64,000 nt of DNA from JBDUCV01 sp040003255 (GTDB taxonomy: Bacteria; Actinomycetota; Actinomycetes; Mycobacteriales; Jatrophihabitantaceae), in assembly GCA_040003255.1 (NCBI GenBank), contig JBDUCV010000001.1, forward strand, positions 27,455-91,454, in the 5' to 3' direction. Positions 9,059 through 21,451 of this stretch are shown one piece after another. Both the position numbers and the translations under genes were made by a program. Every line of letters starts with the position of its first letter. Position 1 is the first letter of the stretch. Under the pieces are notes generated by a model that made no database searches, was not told the origin of the DNA, and saw only the letters and a list, made by a program, of their open reading frames with translations.

Positions 9059-10458
9059 GCGGCGGGGTCGAAACCGGCGTACGGCTCGCCTCGCTCGCCG
9101 GTGCCTCCTGCTTCGTGCTCGGCCTGCACTTGATGAACTCCCCCGCCAGCGCTCGGCGGGGAAACCAGCTGTCGGCGTTCGGGATGTTCGTCGCGGTCGT
9201 CGCGGTGATCGTGTCGGTGATCGACGGCGGGACGATGACCGGCACCCGGTGGCTGGTGCTGGTCAGCGGGGCGCTGATTGGCGCCGCAGCGGGGCTGTAC
9301 TCGGCCCGCAGGGTGGCGATGACGTCGATGCCCCAGTTGGTCAGCCTGTTCAACGCGGTAGGTGGCGGCGCGGCGGCGCTGATCGCGGTGGCGGACTACG
9401 CGCAGAACGATCGGGTCGGGGCCGGCACGGCGACGGCAACCGTGCTGGACGTGTTCATCGGCGGCATCACGTTCTCGGGGTCGCTGGTGGCTGCGGCAAA
9501 GCTGCAGGGCTACTGGAGCGGATCGATCCGCTTTACCGGCGCGCGGCTCGTGTCGGCGTTGCTGCTCGTCGGCTCCATCGCCGCGGGTATTGCGGTCATC
9601 GCCAGGGTGCACAACCTGGGCGTGCTGCTGATCGTGGTCTTCGCGGCGCTCGGCCTGGGCGTGCTGATGGTGCTGCCCATCGGCGGCGCCGACATGCCTG
9701 TCGTGATTTCGCTGCTCAACGCCTTCACCGGCACCGCGGTCGCGATGGCCGGCTTCGTCCTCGACAACGCCACACTGACGATCGCCGGCGCCCTGGTTGG
9801 GGCGTCCGGTGCCATTCTCACCAAGCTAATGGCCGACGCGATGAACCGATCGGTGGTCAACATCATCGCGGGCGGCTTCGGCACCGGGGCGACCGGCGTC
9901 GATACCGCGACGACGGCTGGTGGGCCGGTGCGCTCGATCGCAGTCGACGACGTCGCACTGCAGTTGGCGTACGCCAGCAAGGTGATCATCGTCCCGGGTT
10001 ACGGGCTGGCCGCGGCACAGGCGCAGCACGAAGTTCGCGACCTCGCGACGCTTCTCGAGTCGCGCGGCGTGGACGTCTCCTACGCGATCCACCCCGTTGC
10101 CGGCCGGATGCCGGGCCACATGAATGTGCTGCTCGCCGAGGCGAACGTCCCCTACGACCAGCTCAAGGAGATGGACGACGTCAACGCCGAGTTCGACCGG
10201 ACCGACGTCGCGCTGGTGATCGGCGCTAATGACGTCACCAACCCGGCCGCGCGCCGGCCGGGCAACGCGGTGTCTGGCATGCCGATCCTCGACGTCGACC
10301 ATGCGCGATCGATCATCGTGATCAAGCGGTCGATGGCGTCGGGCTACGCCGGCATCGACAACGAGCTATACACCGATGCCAAGACCAGCATGTTCTTCAG
10401 CGACGCCAAGAAGGGCCTGGCCGCGCTCGTGGCGGCGACCAAGACGCTCGTCGGGTGA
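9055..10458 (+). CDS. pntB: NAD(P) transhydrogenase subunit beta
   Basis: A 467-residue subunit. The N-terminal two thirds (about residues 10-275) hold about eight hydrophobic segments of domain II. The C-terminal part is the NADP(H)-binding domain III, with VPGYGLAAAQAQH at 313-325 and IGANDVTNPAA further on. With PntAA and PntAB it uses the proton gradient to make NADPH from NADH. The gene is the last of the three-gene operon. Confidence 0.97.
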   Translation: MSGGVETGVRLASLAGASCFVLGLHLMNSPASARRGNQLSAFGMFVAVVAVIVSVIDGGTMTGTRWLVLVSGALIGAAAGLYSARRVAMTSMPQLVSLFNAVGGGAAALIAVADYAQNDRVGAGTATATVLDVFIGGITFSGSLVAAAKLQGYWSGSIRFTGARLVSALLLVGSIAAGIAVIARVHNLGVLLIVVFAALGLGVLMVLPIGGADMPVVISLLNAFTGTAVAMAGFVLDNATLTIAGALVGASGAILTKLMADAMNRSVVNIIAGGFGTGATGVDTATTAGGPVRSIAVDDVALQLAYASKVIIVPGYGLAAAQAQHEVRDLATLLESRGVDVSYAIHPVAGRMPGHMNVLLAEANVPYDQLKEMDDVNAEFDRTDVALVIGANDVTNPAARRPGNAVSGMPILDVDHARSIIVIKRSMASGYAGIDNELYTDAKTSMFFSDAKKGLAALVAATKTLVG

Positions 10459-10476
10459 CCCGCTGATCAGCTCGTT

Positions 10477-10489
10477 CGGTCTCGGACCG
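10477..10489 (+). terminator. Small hairpin after pntB
   Basis: CGGTC, then TCG, then GACCG forms a perfect five-pair stem with a three-base loop, 18 bases after the pntB stop. There is no T-run, so it can be at most a weak terminator or an RNA-stabilising stem. Confidence 0.3.
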
Positions 10490-10532
10490 CGAACCGGCTC
10501 ACCGGCTCGGACCGTCTCGCTACGGTGAAGTC

Positions 10533-11477
10533 ATGATGTTTCGTCGCTTGGGCAACTCCGGATTGGTGGTGTCTGTCGTCGGACTCGGCACCAACAACCT
10601 GGGCATGAAGCTCGACATGGCGGCCAGTCGCGAGGTCGTGCACGCCGCCCTCGATGCCGGCATCACCCTGTTCGACACCGCGGATTCCTACGGGGCGTCC
10701 GAGGAGCGGCTCGGCGAGCTGCTGCGCGGGCGGCGCGACGACGTCGTGCTCGCCACGAAGTTCGGCAGCGACGTCCGGTCTCGTGGGCTCACCAACGGCG
10801 AGGACTGGGGTGCCCGCGGATCGCGTCGCTACGTCCGTCGCGCCGTCGATGCATCGCTTCGTCGACTGCGCACCGACTGGATCGACCTTTACCAGCTGCA
10901 CCGCCCAGACACTGAGACCCCGATAGAGGAGACGCTATCGGCACTCACCGACCTCCTACACGAGGGCAAGGTCCGATACCTCGGGCATTCCAACTTCGCC
11001 GGGTGGCAGACCGCCGATGCCGAATGGACTGCGCGCAGTTTGCACTTGGAGCGGTTCGTCAGCGCGCAGAACGAGTACAGCTGGCTGTCGCGGCATGTCG
11101 AGCGCGATCTGGTCCCGGCTCTCGAGCGCTATGGCATCGGGTTGCTGCCGTACTTTCCCTTGGCGAACGGGCTGCTCACCGGCAAGTACCGCCGCGGCGA
11201 GGCAGCGCCGGACGGCAGCCGCATTCAGGCATGGGGGCACGAGTCTGTGCTCACCGAGGCCACGTTCGACGTGATCGAGAAGCTCGAGGCTTTCGCCGCG
11301 GTGCGCTCGGTCACCCTGCTGGATGTTGCGATCGGGGGCCTGGCAGCAAAGCCGGCCGTCGCCAGCGTCATCGCGGGAGCGACGTCGGCGGCGCAGGTCG
11401 TCGCCAACGTCGAGGCGGGACTGTGGCAGCCGAGCGCCGAGGACCTCGCCGAGCTGGATACCCTCACCAGTGGCTAG
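10533..11477 (+). CDS. Aldo/keto reductase
   Basis: A 314-residue NADPH-dependent AKR with a TIM-barrel fold. Catalytic residues are visible: Asp and Tyr in DTADSYG near residue 50, Lys in LATKFG near 75, and His in YQLHRPD near 125. The long aryl-alcohol dehydrogenase/YajO-like form (NEYSWLSR, then LLPYFPLANGLLTGKY) is the closest recognisable type. The substrate is unknown. It lies 75 bases after pntB and may use NADPH made by the transhydrogenase. It converges on pyrF with seven bases between the stops. Confidence 0.92.
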   Translation: MMFRRLGNSGLVVSVVGLGTNNLGMKLDMAASREVVHAALDAGITLFDTADSYGASEERLGELLRGRRDDVVLATKFGSDVRSRGLTNGEDWGARGSRRYVRRAVDASLRRLRTDWIDLYQLHRPDTETPIEETLSALTDLLHEGKVRYLGHSNFAGWQTADAEWTARSLHLERFVSAQNEYSWLSRHVERDLVPALERYGIGLLPYFPLANGLLTGKYRRGEAAPDGSRIQAWGHESVLTEATFDVIEKLEAFAAVRSVTLLDVAIGGLAAKPAVASVIAGATSAAQVVANVEAGLWQPSAEDLAELDTLTSG

Positions 11478-11484
11478 CGCCCGG

Positions 11485-12312
11485 TCAGCCGCGCAGGAAG
11501 GCGAACTCGTCGATCTGCCGACGCGCCGCGTCGCGCAAGGCCCCGACGTCGGGGCCATGGCGCAGCACCTCACGCGAGGTGCTCGGCAGTACGGCGGCCA
11601 ATACCCCATCGAATATCCGCCGCACGGTAGCGGCGTTGCCTCCCTGTGCGCCGACGCCAGGTGCGAGGATCGGACCATTCAGCCTGGTGAGGTCGATCTT
11701 GTGGGCCTCGATCGTCGCGCCGAACACCACACCGAGCGATCCGATCGGCACCGCATTCGCATTTCGCGCGGCGAGGTCGTCGACCACTACCTGGGCCACC
11801 GGCCGCCCGTCAGCGACCGTCGCCTGCTGCACCTGCGGACCCTCGGGGTTTGAGGTTTGCGCGAGCACGAAGGCGCCGGCGTCATGGCGCACCGCGAGGT
11901 CGAACACCGGTTGCAGCGATCCGACTCCGAGATACGGGCTTACCGTGATCGCGTCGACGACCATCGGTGCCCCGGGGTACAGGTACGCCTCGGCGTAGGC
12001 CGCCATGGTCGATCCGACATCGCCCCGCTTGACGTCGAGCAGCACCAGCGCACCGGCTTCGCGAGCCAGCCGAATCGCCCGCTCGAGCACGGCGATGCCC
12101 GCCGAGCCAAACCGCTCGAAGAACGCCGACTGCGGCTTGACGACCGCAACCTCGCCGGCGAACGCCGAAACGCAGGTCATGGCGAACCGTTCGAGCCCGG
12201 TCACGTCGTCGGGCAACCCCCACCCTCGGAGCAGGCCGGCGTGCGGGTCGATGCCCACGCAGAGTGATCCCCGAGCGCTCAGCGCGGCTTCCAGCCGGGC
12301 ACCGAACATCAC
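11485..12312 (-). CDS. pyrF: Orotidine 5'-phosphate decarboxylase
   Basis: A 275-residue last enzyme of UMP synthesis, decarboxylating OMP. The active-site motif LLDVKRGDVGST (residues 91-102, catalytic Lys95 with the paired Asp residues) marks the longer PyrF subfamily found in actinobacteria. Its ATG overlaps the pyrD stop by four bases (ATGA). It is the last gene of the pyr operon. In relatives mihF and gmk follow pyrF directly; here the transhydrogenase cassette intervenes. Confidence 0.97.
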   Translation of the reverse strand: MMFGARLEAALSARGSLCVGIDPHAGLLRGWGLPDDVTGLERFAMTCVSAFAGEVAVVKPQSAFFERFGSAGIAVLERAIRLAREAGALVLLDVKRGDVGSTMAAYAEAYLYPGAPMVVDAITVSPYLGVGSLQPVFDLAVRHDAGAFVLAQTSNPEGPQVQQATVADGRPVAQVVVDDLAARNANAVPIGSLGVVFGATIEAHKIDLTRLNGPILAPGVGAQGGNAATVRRIFDGVLAAVLPSTSREVLRHGPDVGALRDAARRQIDEFAFLRG

Positions 12313-13265
12313 GCCGACACCAGGCGTTGCATCCGTTCACTGTCGGACAGATGCGCGAAACCCACGGCATCGCCGAGTGAACGAAAGCCCCGCTCGTCCA
12401 GCGCCGCCTCGAGCTCCTGCAACACCCGCACCGGCGCCGATGGATCGCCGAACACGGCCGTTCCGACCGAGACAGCGGACGCGCCGGCCAGCACGAATTG
12501 CAACGCGTCCAAACCCGACCGGATGCCGCCCATGCCAAGGATCGGCAGCTGCGGGACGGCACGATGAACCTGCCACACACAGCGCACCGCCACCGGACGA
12601 ATCGCCGGCCCAGACAATCCACCGGTGACCCCGCCGAGCGCCGGGGCGAGCAGATCCGTGTCGATCACCATGCCGAGCAACGTGTTGATCAGCGACAACC
12701 CGTCGGCGCCCGCGTCGGCACAGGCCCGCGCGATCAGCGTGATGTCGGTGACGTCGGGCGACAGCTTGGCGAAGACCGGGACTCCGGGGTCGGTTGCCCG
12801 GCGCACGGCGTCGACCACCCGCGAGGACGCCATCGGGTCGCAGGCAAACACCTGGCCGCGATTCTCGACGTTGGGGCAGGAGATGTTCACTTCGATCATC
12901 GAAACCGCGGGCTGCCCGTTGAGGCGGTGCGCCAGCCACTCGAATTCCTCAGTGTGCCCGCCGGCGATCGACACCACCGTGCGTGCGCCGTGGGCGGCCA
13001 GCCAGGCCAGGTCGTTCTCGATGAACGATTCGATGCCCGGCCCCTGCAGGCCGATGGAATTGAGCATGCCGCTGGGCGTCTCGGCCATCCGCGGAGTCGG
13101 CCGACCGGACCGGGGGCGGGGCATGATCGATTTGGTGACCACCGCAGCCAGTCCGGCCACATCCAGGAACTGCCCGAGCTCGCGCCCCGCGGCCGAGCAT
13201 CCGGACGCCGTCAGCACCGGGTTGGGCAGCGTGAGCGACGCCAGCCGAGTCGTCATGTCCGCCAT
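12309..13265 (-). CDS. pyrD: Dihydroorotate dehydrogenase, class 1B catalytic subunit
   Basis: A 318-residue flavoprotein oxidising dihydroorotate to orotate. NISCPN at residues 127-132 places Cys130 at the catalytic-base position typical of class 1 enzymes (class 2 has Ser), and TKSIMPRPR near 44 binds FMN and substrate. The adjacent pyrK identifies it as the NAD-linked class 1B form. ATG 13265 overlaps the pyrK stop by one base (TGATG); a second ATG at 13256 is possible. The frame stays open far upstream, but that part is the shadow of pyrK. Confidence 0.96.
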   Translation of the reverse strand: MADMTTRLASLTLPNPVLTASGCSAAGRELGQFLDVAGLAAVVTKSIMPRPRSGRPTPRMAETPSGMLNSIGLQGPGIESFIENDLAWLAAHGARTVVSIAGGHTEEFEWLAHRLNGQPAVSMIEVNISCPNVENRGQVFACDPMASSRVVDAVRRATDPGVPVFAKLSPDVTDITLIARACADAGADGLSLINTLLGMVIDTDLLAPALGGVTGGLSGPAIRPVAVRCVWQVHRAVPQLPILGMGGIRSGLDALQFVLAGASAVSVGTAVFGDPSAPVRVLQELEAALDERGFRSLGDAVGFAHLSDSERMQRLVSA

Positions 13266-14145
13266 CAGTGACCTCGCATGGCGTCGGCGCCCACCAAGTC
13301 GTCGGGCAGCCTCCCCACGTCGTCCCACCGAACCCGGTCCGCGGCGAAGACCGGTCCTTCGACACACGAGCGGACGAAGCGCGACCGGCCGTCCTCGCCG
13401 CGCACCGGAAGCACGCAGGTCATGCATACCCCGATGCCGCAGGCCATTGCCTCCTCGACCGCGACCTGAACCGCGACGCCATGCGGGCGCGCAGCGTCGT
13501 CGACGGCACGCAGCATCGGCATCGGCCCGCAGGCGTACACCATCCGGGCGCCGATGCGGGTGATCACGTCCGACAGCACGTCGGTGACCCGTCCGCGCAC
13601 GCCCGCCGATCCGTCGTCGGTGGTGACCGTGACGCCGCCGACGGTCCGCCTGGCGGCAGGTTCGCCGAACAGTCGAGATGCAGTCGCCGCGCCCAGGATG
13701 AACTCGACAGTCGAGCCGACAGCGATCAGCTCGCGGGCCAACGGGATCAGTGGCGCCGTCCCGTACCCCCCACCGACGAGTACTGCCGGCCCGGTTTCGG
13801 CAGGCAGCATGAACGGCGTACCGAGCGGTCCGACGAGATCGAGTACGTCGCCGACCTCCTGCCGCACGAGCCAGCTCGTGCCGGGCCCGTGCTCGGCGAC
13901 GACGAACCGCACCGTGCCGTCGGCGTCCGCGCCGTACAGAGCGAAGCAACGCCGAAGCAGCATCGAGGTTTCCGGCCCTCCGACGGCGACCGCTACGAAC
14001 TGTCCGGGGCGAAACCCGGCGGCAACTCCGGGCGCGGCGACGGTGAACTGCCAATAGTCGCCGACCGGCTGCACAGCCACGATCTCGCCGATCTGCTGGA
14101 CTGGGCTCCCACTCGCGGGATCAGGCCCCGGTGGACCTGATGGCG

Positions 14146-14149
<4 letters not shown>
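13265..14149 (-). CDS. pyrK: Dihydroorotate dehydrogenase electron transfer subunit
   Basis: A 294-residue FAD and [2Fe-2S] protein passing electrons from PyrD to NAD+. The flavin region has RRCFALY (66-72), the NAD-binding region GGGYGTAP (126-133), and the C-terminal cluster motif uses Cys237, Cys242, Cys245 and Cys262. The N-terminal 15 residues are Pro/Gly-rich and unconserved. Its ATG overlaps the carB stop by four bases (ATGA) and its stop overlaps the pyrD start. Confidence 0.95.
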
Positions 14150-17478
<3,329 letters not shown>

Positions 17479-17556
17479 TCAGTCGCCTTCCAGTGACATT
17501 GGTCGGCTCCGCGCTCGTTCCGGTCCTCGCGAGCCGACGCTCGCTGCGATCCTCAC
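17479..17556 (-). CDS. Small reading frame bridging carA and carB (repeat-encoded)
   Basis: A 25-codon frame inside the carA/carB repeat element. Its GTG (17556-17554) overlaps the carA stop as GTGA, and its TGA ends directly before the carB ATG. The peptide contains RIAA near the start and RARSRPM at residues 14-20, shared with the peptide at the pyrB/pyrC junction. It is probably a device that carries ribosomes across the insertion and restores coupling. A functional micropeptide is possible but unsupported. Confidence 0.4.
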   Translation of the reverse strand: MRIAASVGSRGPERARSRPMSLEGD

Positions 17557-17567
17557 TCGCCGTCGCC
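17497..17567 (-). repeat. MIRU-like intergenic repeat, copy 1 (carA/carB)
   Basis: A 71 bp element that aligns with 20460-20527 over almost its whole length with one 3-base indel. Conserved blocks on the minus strand are GGCGAC, GCGAGTGAG, ATCGCAGCG, GCGAGGA and CGAGCGCGGAGCCGACC. A perfect 12-base direct repeat, CTGGAAGGCGAC, lies at 17482-17493 and 17562-17573 around it. This suggests insertion with target duplication into an ancestral carA-TGA-ATG-carB junction. It is called MIRU-like by architecture, not by sequence match. Confidence 0.65.
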
Positions 17568-18665
17568 TTCCAGAAGCTCGACGAACCGGTCGAACAGGTA
17601 ACCCGCATCGTGCGGACCGGCGGCCGCCTCAGGGTGGTATTGCACGCTGAATGCGCGCACATCCCGAGCTCGCAATCCCTCCACGACCTCGTCGTTCAAA
17701 CAGACGTGGCTGACCTCGACGGCGCCGAACTCGGTATCGGTCGCACGACCGAGCGGGGCGTCGACGGCAAAGCCGTGGTTGTGGGCGGTGATCTCGACCT
17801 TGCCGGTCACCCGATCTTGGACGGGTTGGTTGAGTCCGCGGTGACCGTAACGGAGCTTGTACGTACCGAACCCGAACGCCCGGCCCAGCACCTGGTGTCC
17901 GAAACAGATGCCAAACACCGGCATGTCGGCGCGCAGCAGCTCACGCACCGTGGCCACCGCGTCGTCGGCCGTCGCCGGGTCACCCGGTCCGTTGGCGAGG
18001 AATACCGCGTCCGCGCCGATCGCGCGCACCTGCGCGACCGTGGACGTCGAAGGCAGGACATGCGTGGTGATGCCACGCTGCGCCATCCGGTGCGGAGTCA
18101 TTGCCTTGATGCCGTAATCCAAGGCCGCCACGGTGAACCGCCGGGTGCCAATCGCGTCGACCGTGTAGGGCCGCCGGGTGGTCACCTCGGCGGACAGGTC
18201 GGCGCCGCTCATCGGCGGCGAGGCGAGTACCCGCTCTAGCAGGTTGCGGGCTGCGCTGCCCGAGACGTCGGCCGAGATTGCGCAGCGCATGGCGCCGCGT
18301 TCGCGAAGGTGCCGGGTCAGTGCTCGGGTGTCGATACCTCTGATGCCCACCACCCCCTGCTCTTCGAGTTCGGCATGGAGGCTGCGACGCGCCCGCCAGG
18401 ACGACGGACGCCGGGCCGGGTCACGCACGACGTAGCCGGCTACCCAGATGCGGTGCGACTCGGCGTCCTCGTCGTTCACCCCGGTGTTGCCGATGTGCGG
18501 GGCGGTCTGCACCACCACTTGCCGGTGGTAAGACGGATCGGTGAGCGTCTCTTGATAGCCGGTCATCCCGGTGGCGAAGACGGCTTCGCCGAACGTCTCG
18601 CCGCGCGCCCCGTAGGAGTCCCCGGCGAAGGTGCGGCCGTCCTCGAGCACCAGGATTGCTTTCAT
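17553..18665 (-). CDS. carA: Carbamoyl-phosphate synthase small (glutaminase) subunit
   Basis: A 370-residue subunit that hydrolyses glutamine to feed ammonia to CarB. The class I amidotransferase triad is visible: Cys254 in GICFGHQ, with His344 and Glu346 in QYHPEA. ATG 18665 overlaps the stop of the upstream membrane-protein gene by four bases (ATGA) and gives the usual N-terminus [12 protein letters not shown]. The last residues (EGDGE) probably come from the repeat element that follows. Confidence 0.97.
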   Translation of the reverse strand: MKAILVLEDGRTFAGDSYGARGETFGEAVFATGMTGYQETLTDPSYHRQVVVQTAPHIGNTGVNDEDAESHRIWVAGYVVRDPARRPSSWRARRSLHAELEEQGVVGIRGIDTRALTRHLRERGAMRCAISADVSGSAARNLLERVLASPPMSGADLSAEVTTRRPYTVDAIGTRRFTVAALDYGIKAMTPHRMAQRGITTHVLPSTSTVAQVRAIGADAVFLANGPGDPATADDAVATVRELLRADMPVFGICFGHQVLGRAFGFGTYKLRYGHRGLNQPVQDRVTGKVEITAHNHGFAVDAPLGRATDTEFGAVEVSHVCLNDEVVEGLRARDVRAFSVQYHPEAAAGPHDAGYLFDRFVELLEGDGE

Positions 18666-19156
18666 CGGGCGGTCACCATCACGTCGATCGCGCCCACCCA
18701 TGTCGGGTAGCTGGCTTTGTCGTCGGCCCGGAATCCGGTGTCGAGCACCGCGTCGCCGAGCCGCCAGGTGAGCACCAGCAGGCCCCCCGCGCCCGTCACC
18801 TTGCCCGCCAGGCCGGCCCCGAGCCGGGCGCCGACCAGCGCCTCGGACGGCAAGAACACGGGTGGCTCACCCTCGCGGTCGATCACGACTCCGGAATCGT
18901 GAAGCGACGCCGATGCCGTGGCCCGCCGGCCGAGGCCGGCTGCCACGACCCGGTCCTGCCACCTGTCCGCCACCGTGGTGCCGACGTATAGCCCACTGTG
19001 CGGTCCCAGCCGCAGTTGCCCGAGGCCCGTCGGCATCGGCGGCAGCGAGCCGAGACTGGCTTGCCGCTCGGCACGCTGCCGCCAGCCGACCCACATGCCG
19101 CAGAGCGCAAGCGCCAGCACGAGCAGGCACGCCAGCACCAGAATCGCCCGCGTCAC
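18662..19156 (-). CDS. Membrane-anchored protein between pyrC and carA
   Basis: A 164-residue protein with one N-terminal membrane segment (about residues 4-23) and a soluble domain of about 135 residues, possibly with a bacterial PH-like fold. A gene of the same size and position (Rv1382 in M. tuberculosis, described as an export or membrane protein) is found in the pyr operon of many actinobacteria. The function is not known. It overlaps pyrC and carA by four bases on each side (ATGA), so it is tightly coupled to pyrimidine synthesis. Confidence 0.82.
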   Translation of the reverse strand: MTRAILVLACLLVLALALCGMWVGWRQRAERQASLGSLPPMPTGLGQLRLGPHSGLYVGTTVADRWQDRVVAAGLGRRATASASLHDSGVVIDREGEPPVFLPSEALVGARLGAGLAGKVTGAGGLLVLTWRLGDAVLDTGFRADDKASYPTWVGAIDVMVTAR

Positions 19157-20445
19157 GCCGGCACCGCTTCAGCCAACACTCCGTCGAGCACGATGGCGCG
19201 CCCACGCAGAAATGTCGCAATCACCCGACCGGGCAAGGTACGCCCGGCGAACGGCGTGTTGTGTGACCTGGAGGCGAGGCTCGACCTCGACACCGTCCAG
19301 TGGGCCGCCGGGTCGATGAGTACGAGATTCGCGGGTTCGCCGACCTCAATCGCATTGCCGTGACCGGTCAGTCGACCGATCCGGGCCGGCGCAACGCTCA
19401 TCCGGTCGGCGACACCACGCCAGTCGAGCCGGCCGGGCAGCACCATCGTCTCGATGACCACAGACAGCGCCGTCTGCAGACCCAACATGCCGGGCAGCGC
19501 CGCCCCCCACTCGGTCTCCTTGTCCTCGAGCGCATGCGGGGCGTGGTCGGTGGCAACGCAATCGATCGTGCCGTCGGCCAATCCCGTGCGCAGCGCCGCC
19601 ACGTCTCGCGCCGTCCGCAGCGGTGGGTTGACCTTGTACACCGGGTCGTAGGACTCGGCCAATTCGTCGGTGAGCAACAGATGGTGCGGCGTGACCTCGG
19701 CCGTGACCGGCAAATCGCGTTGCTTGGCCAGCCGGATGATCTCCACCGCACCGGCCGTCGAGACATGGCAGACGTGCAATCGGGATCGGACGTGGCCGGC
19801 GAGCAGGACGTCGCGGGCGATGATTGCCTCCTCGGCCACGCACGGCCAGCCCGTCAGCCCCAGTCGAGCCGATACCTCACCCTCGTTCATCTGCGCGCCG
19901 GCCGTCAGCCGCGGTTCCTCGGCGTGCTGGGCGATCACCCCGTCGAAAGCTCGGACGTACTCCAGCGCCCGCCGCATCAGCGCCGGATCGGCCACGCATG
20001 CGCCATCGTCGCTGAACACCCGCACCCGGGCGGCCGAATCCGCCATGGCGCCGAGCTCGGCGAGCCGCTCGCCCGCCCGGCCCACCGTGACCGCGCCGAT
20101 CGGTTGGACGTCCACCAGCCCCGTCTGCGTCCCCAGTCGCCATACCTGCTCAACGACGCCAGCGGTGTCGGCGGCCGGATCGGTGTTCGGCATCGCGAAG
20201 ACCGCGGTGTAGCCGCCGAGCGCGGCCGCTGCCGCGCCGCTCTGCACCGTCTCGGCGTCCTCGCGGCCGGGCTCACGCAGATGGGTGTGCAGGTCGACCA
20301 GCCCCGGAAGCAGCACCGCGCCGCAGCCGTTTACCACCTCGTCCCCGGACAAGTCGGCGCCGATCGCGGCGACCACCTCGTCGGCAAGCAGCACATCCAC
20401 GGCCTGCTCGCCGTAGGGCCGGACGTTGCGCAGCAGCACGCTCAC
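19153..20445 (-). CDS. pyrC: Dihydroorotase
   Basis: A 430-residue class I zinc amidohydrolase cyclising carbamoyl-aspartate to dihydroorotate. Metal-binding residues show in [11 protein letters not shown] near residue 52, and further conserved points are MPNTDP near 92, HVCHVSTAG near 230 and ATDHAPH near 305. The start is GTG 20445. This GTG overlaps the stop of a small repeat-encoded frame (GTGA), which in turn overlaps the pyrB stop. Confidence 0.97.
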   Translation of the reverse strand: MSVLLRNVRPYGEQAVDVLLADEVVAAIGADLSGDEVVNGCGAVLLPGLVDLHTHLREPGREDAETVQSGAAAAALGGYTAVFAMPNTDPAADTAGVVEQVWRLGTQTGLVDVQPIGAVTVGRAGERLAELGAMADSAARVRVFSDDGACVADPALMRRALEYVRAFDGVIAQHAEEPRLTAGAQMNEGEVSARLGLTGWPCVAEEAIIARDVLLAGHVRSRLHVCHVSTAGAVEIIRLAKQRDLPVTAEVTPHHLLLTDELAESYDPVYKVNPPLRTARDVAALRTGLADGTIDCVATDHAPHALEDKETEWGAALPGMLGLQTALSVVIETMVLPGRLDWRGVADRMSVAPARIGRLTGHGNAIEVGEPANLVLIDPAAHWTVSRSSLASRSHNTPFAGRTLPGRVIATFLRGRAIVLDGVLAEAVPA

Positions 20446-20516
20446 TCGGCCGACCCTCTCATCGGTCGGCTCCGCGCTCGCTGCGCTCCTCGCGCCATCG
20501 GCGCTGCGATGCTCAC
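20442..20516 (-). CDS. Small reading frame bridging pyrB and pyrC (repeat-encoded)
   Basis: A 24-codon frame within the pyrB/pyrC repeat element. Its GTG (20516-20514) overlaps the pyrB stop as GTGA and its TGA (20444-20442) overlaps the pyrC start as GTGA. It thus forms a continuous chain of overlapping frames. The peptide shares the pattern V-x-I-A-A, then R-G, then RARSRPM with the carA/carB frame. It probably maintains translational coupling. Confidence 0.45.
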   Translation of the reverse strand: MSIAAPMARGAQRARSRPMRGSAE

Positions 20517-20527
20517 TCGCTGTCGCC
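20460..20527 (-). repeat. MIRU-like intergenic repeat, copy 2 (pyrB/pyrC)
   Basis: A 68 bp relative of the element at 17497-17567. A nine-base direct repeat, CGAGTGAGC, occurs at 20440-20448 and 20511-20519. Removing one repeat plus the sequence between would leave pyrB and pyrC overlapping by GTGA, like their neighbours. This makes an insertion into a DTGA coupling site the simplest explanation. Confidence 0.65.
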
Positions 20528-21451
20528 TCCCCCTAGGAGCAGATACAGCACGGCCATCCGAACCGACACCCCGTTCGTCACCTGCTCGACAATGGTCGAG
20601 CGCTTCGGATCGTCGGCCACCTCGGCGGCAATCTCCATCCCGCGGTTCATCGGCCCCGGGTGCATCACGATCGCGTCATCGCCGAGCATCGCCATCCGCC
20701 GCCCGTCCAGCCCGTAGCGCCGCGAGTACTCCCGTGCGGAGGGGAAGAAGCCACCGGCCATCCGTTCCCGCTGCACGCGCAACATCATGACCACGTCGCT
20801 GTCGGCGAGCGCCTTGTCGAGCTCGTAAGAGACCTGCACCGGCCAGCTCTCGACGCCGACAGGAAGCAGGGTAGGCGGTCCCACCAGCCTCACCTGCGCA
20901 CCTAGCGTGGCGAGCAGCAGGACATTGGACCGGGCCACCCGGGAGTGCAGGACATCGCCCACGATGGTCACCCGCACACCGGTCAGGTCGCCCGTGCCGC
21001 CCCGCAGCCGTCGGCGCATCGTGAACGCGTCGAGAAGCGCCTGCGTCGGGTGTTCGTGCGTGCCGTCGCCTGCGTTCACCACGCTTCCGCGCACCCAGCC
21101 CGCCAGCCGGTGCGGCGCGCCGGAGTAGGCGTGCCGCACGACCACCGCGTCCGCGCCCATCGCCTCGAGGGTCAGCGCCGTGTCCTTGAGCGACTCGCCC
21201 TTCGAGACGCTCGATCCCTTGGCGGAGAAAGTGATCACGTCGGCCGACAACCGCTTGGCGGCCAGTTCAAACGACGTCCGCGTCCTGGTGGAGTCCTCGT
21301 AGAACAGGTTCACGACGGTGCGACCGCGCAGCGTCGGCAGCTTCTTCACCTCGCGGCCGGACAATGCCCGGTCCAAATGTTCTGCGGTGTCGAGGATCTG
21401 CAGGGCATCCGCATGGGTCAGGTCGGCCGCCGAGAGCAGGTGGCGAGTCAT
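20513..21451 (-). CDS. pyrB: Aspartate carbamoyltransferase catalytic subunit
   Basis: A 312-residue enzyme condensing carbamoyl phosphate with aspartate. The carbamoyl-phosphate motif reads [12 protein letters not shown] near residue 52 (STRTR). Conserved points further on are the basic loop [14 protein letters not shown] near 80, [15 protein letters not shown] near 130 and HPGPMNRG near 265. No regulatory subunit gene is present. The start overlaps the pyrR stop by four bases. The C-terminal GGGDSE is probably contributed by the downstream repeat. Confidence 0.97.
   Translation of the reverse strand: MTRHLLSAADLTHADALQILDTAEHLDRALSGREVKKLPTLRGRTVVNLFYEDSTRTRTSFELAAKRLSADVITFSAKGSSVSKGESLKDTALTLEAMGADAVVVRHAYSGAPHRLAGWVRGSVVNAGDGTHEHPTQALLDAFTMRRRLRGGTGDLTGVRVTIVGDVLHSRVARSNVLLLATLGAQVRLVGPPTLLPVGVESWPVQVSYELDKALADSDVVMMLRVQRERMAGGFFPSAREYSRRYGLDGRRMAMLGDDAIVMHPGPMNRGMEIAAEVADDPKRSTIVEQVTNGVSVRMAVLYLLLGGGDSE

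Noticed and set aside
12309..14054. Long 581-codon open frame on the minus strand
   Set aside because: Only the part from 13265 downwards is PyrD; the upstream part is the out-of-frame shadow of pyrK and has no family similarity.
17497..20527. Idea that the two repeats are transcription terminators or a CRISPR-like pair
   Set aside because: They lie inside one operon, have no T-run, occur only twice about 3 kb apart, and carry an open frame joined to the flanking genes, which suits a coupling element instead.
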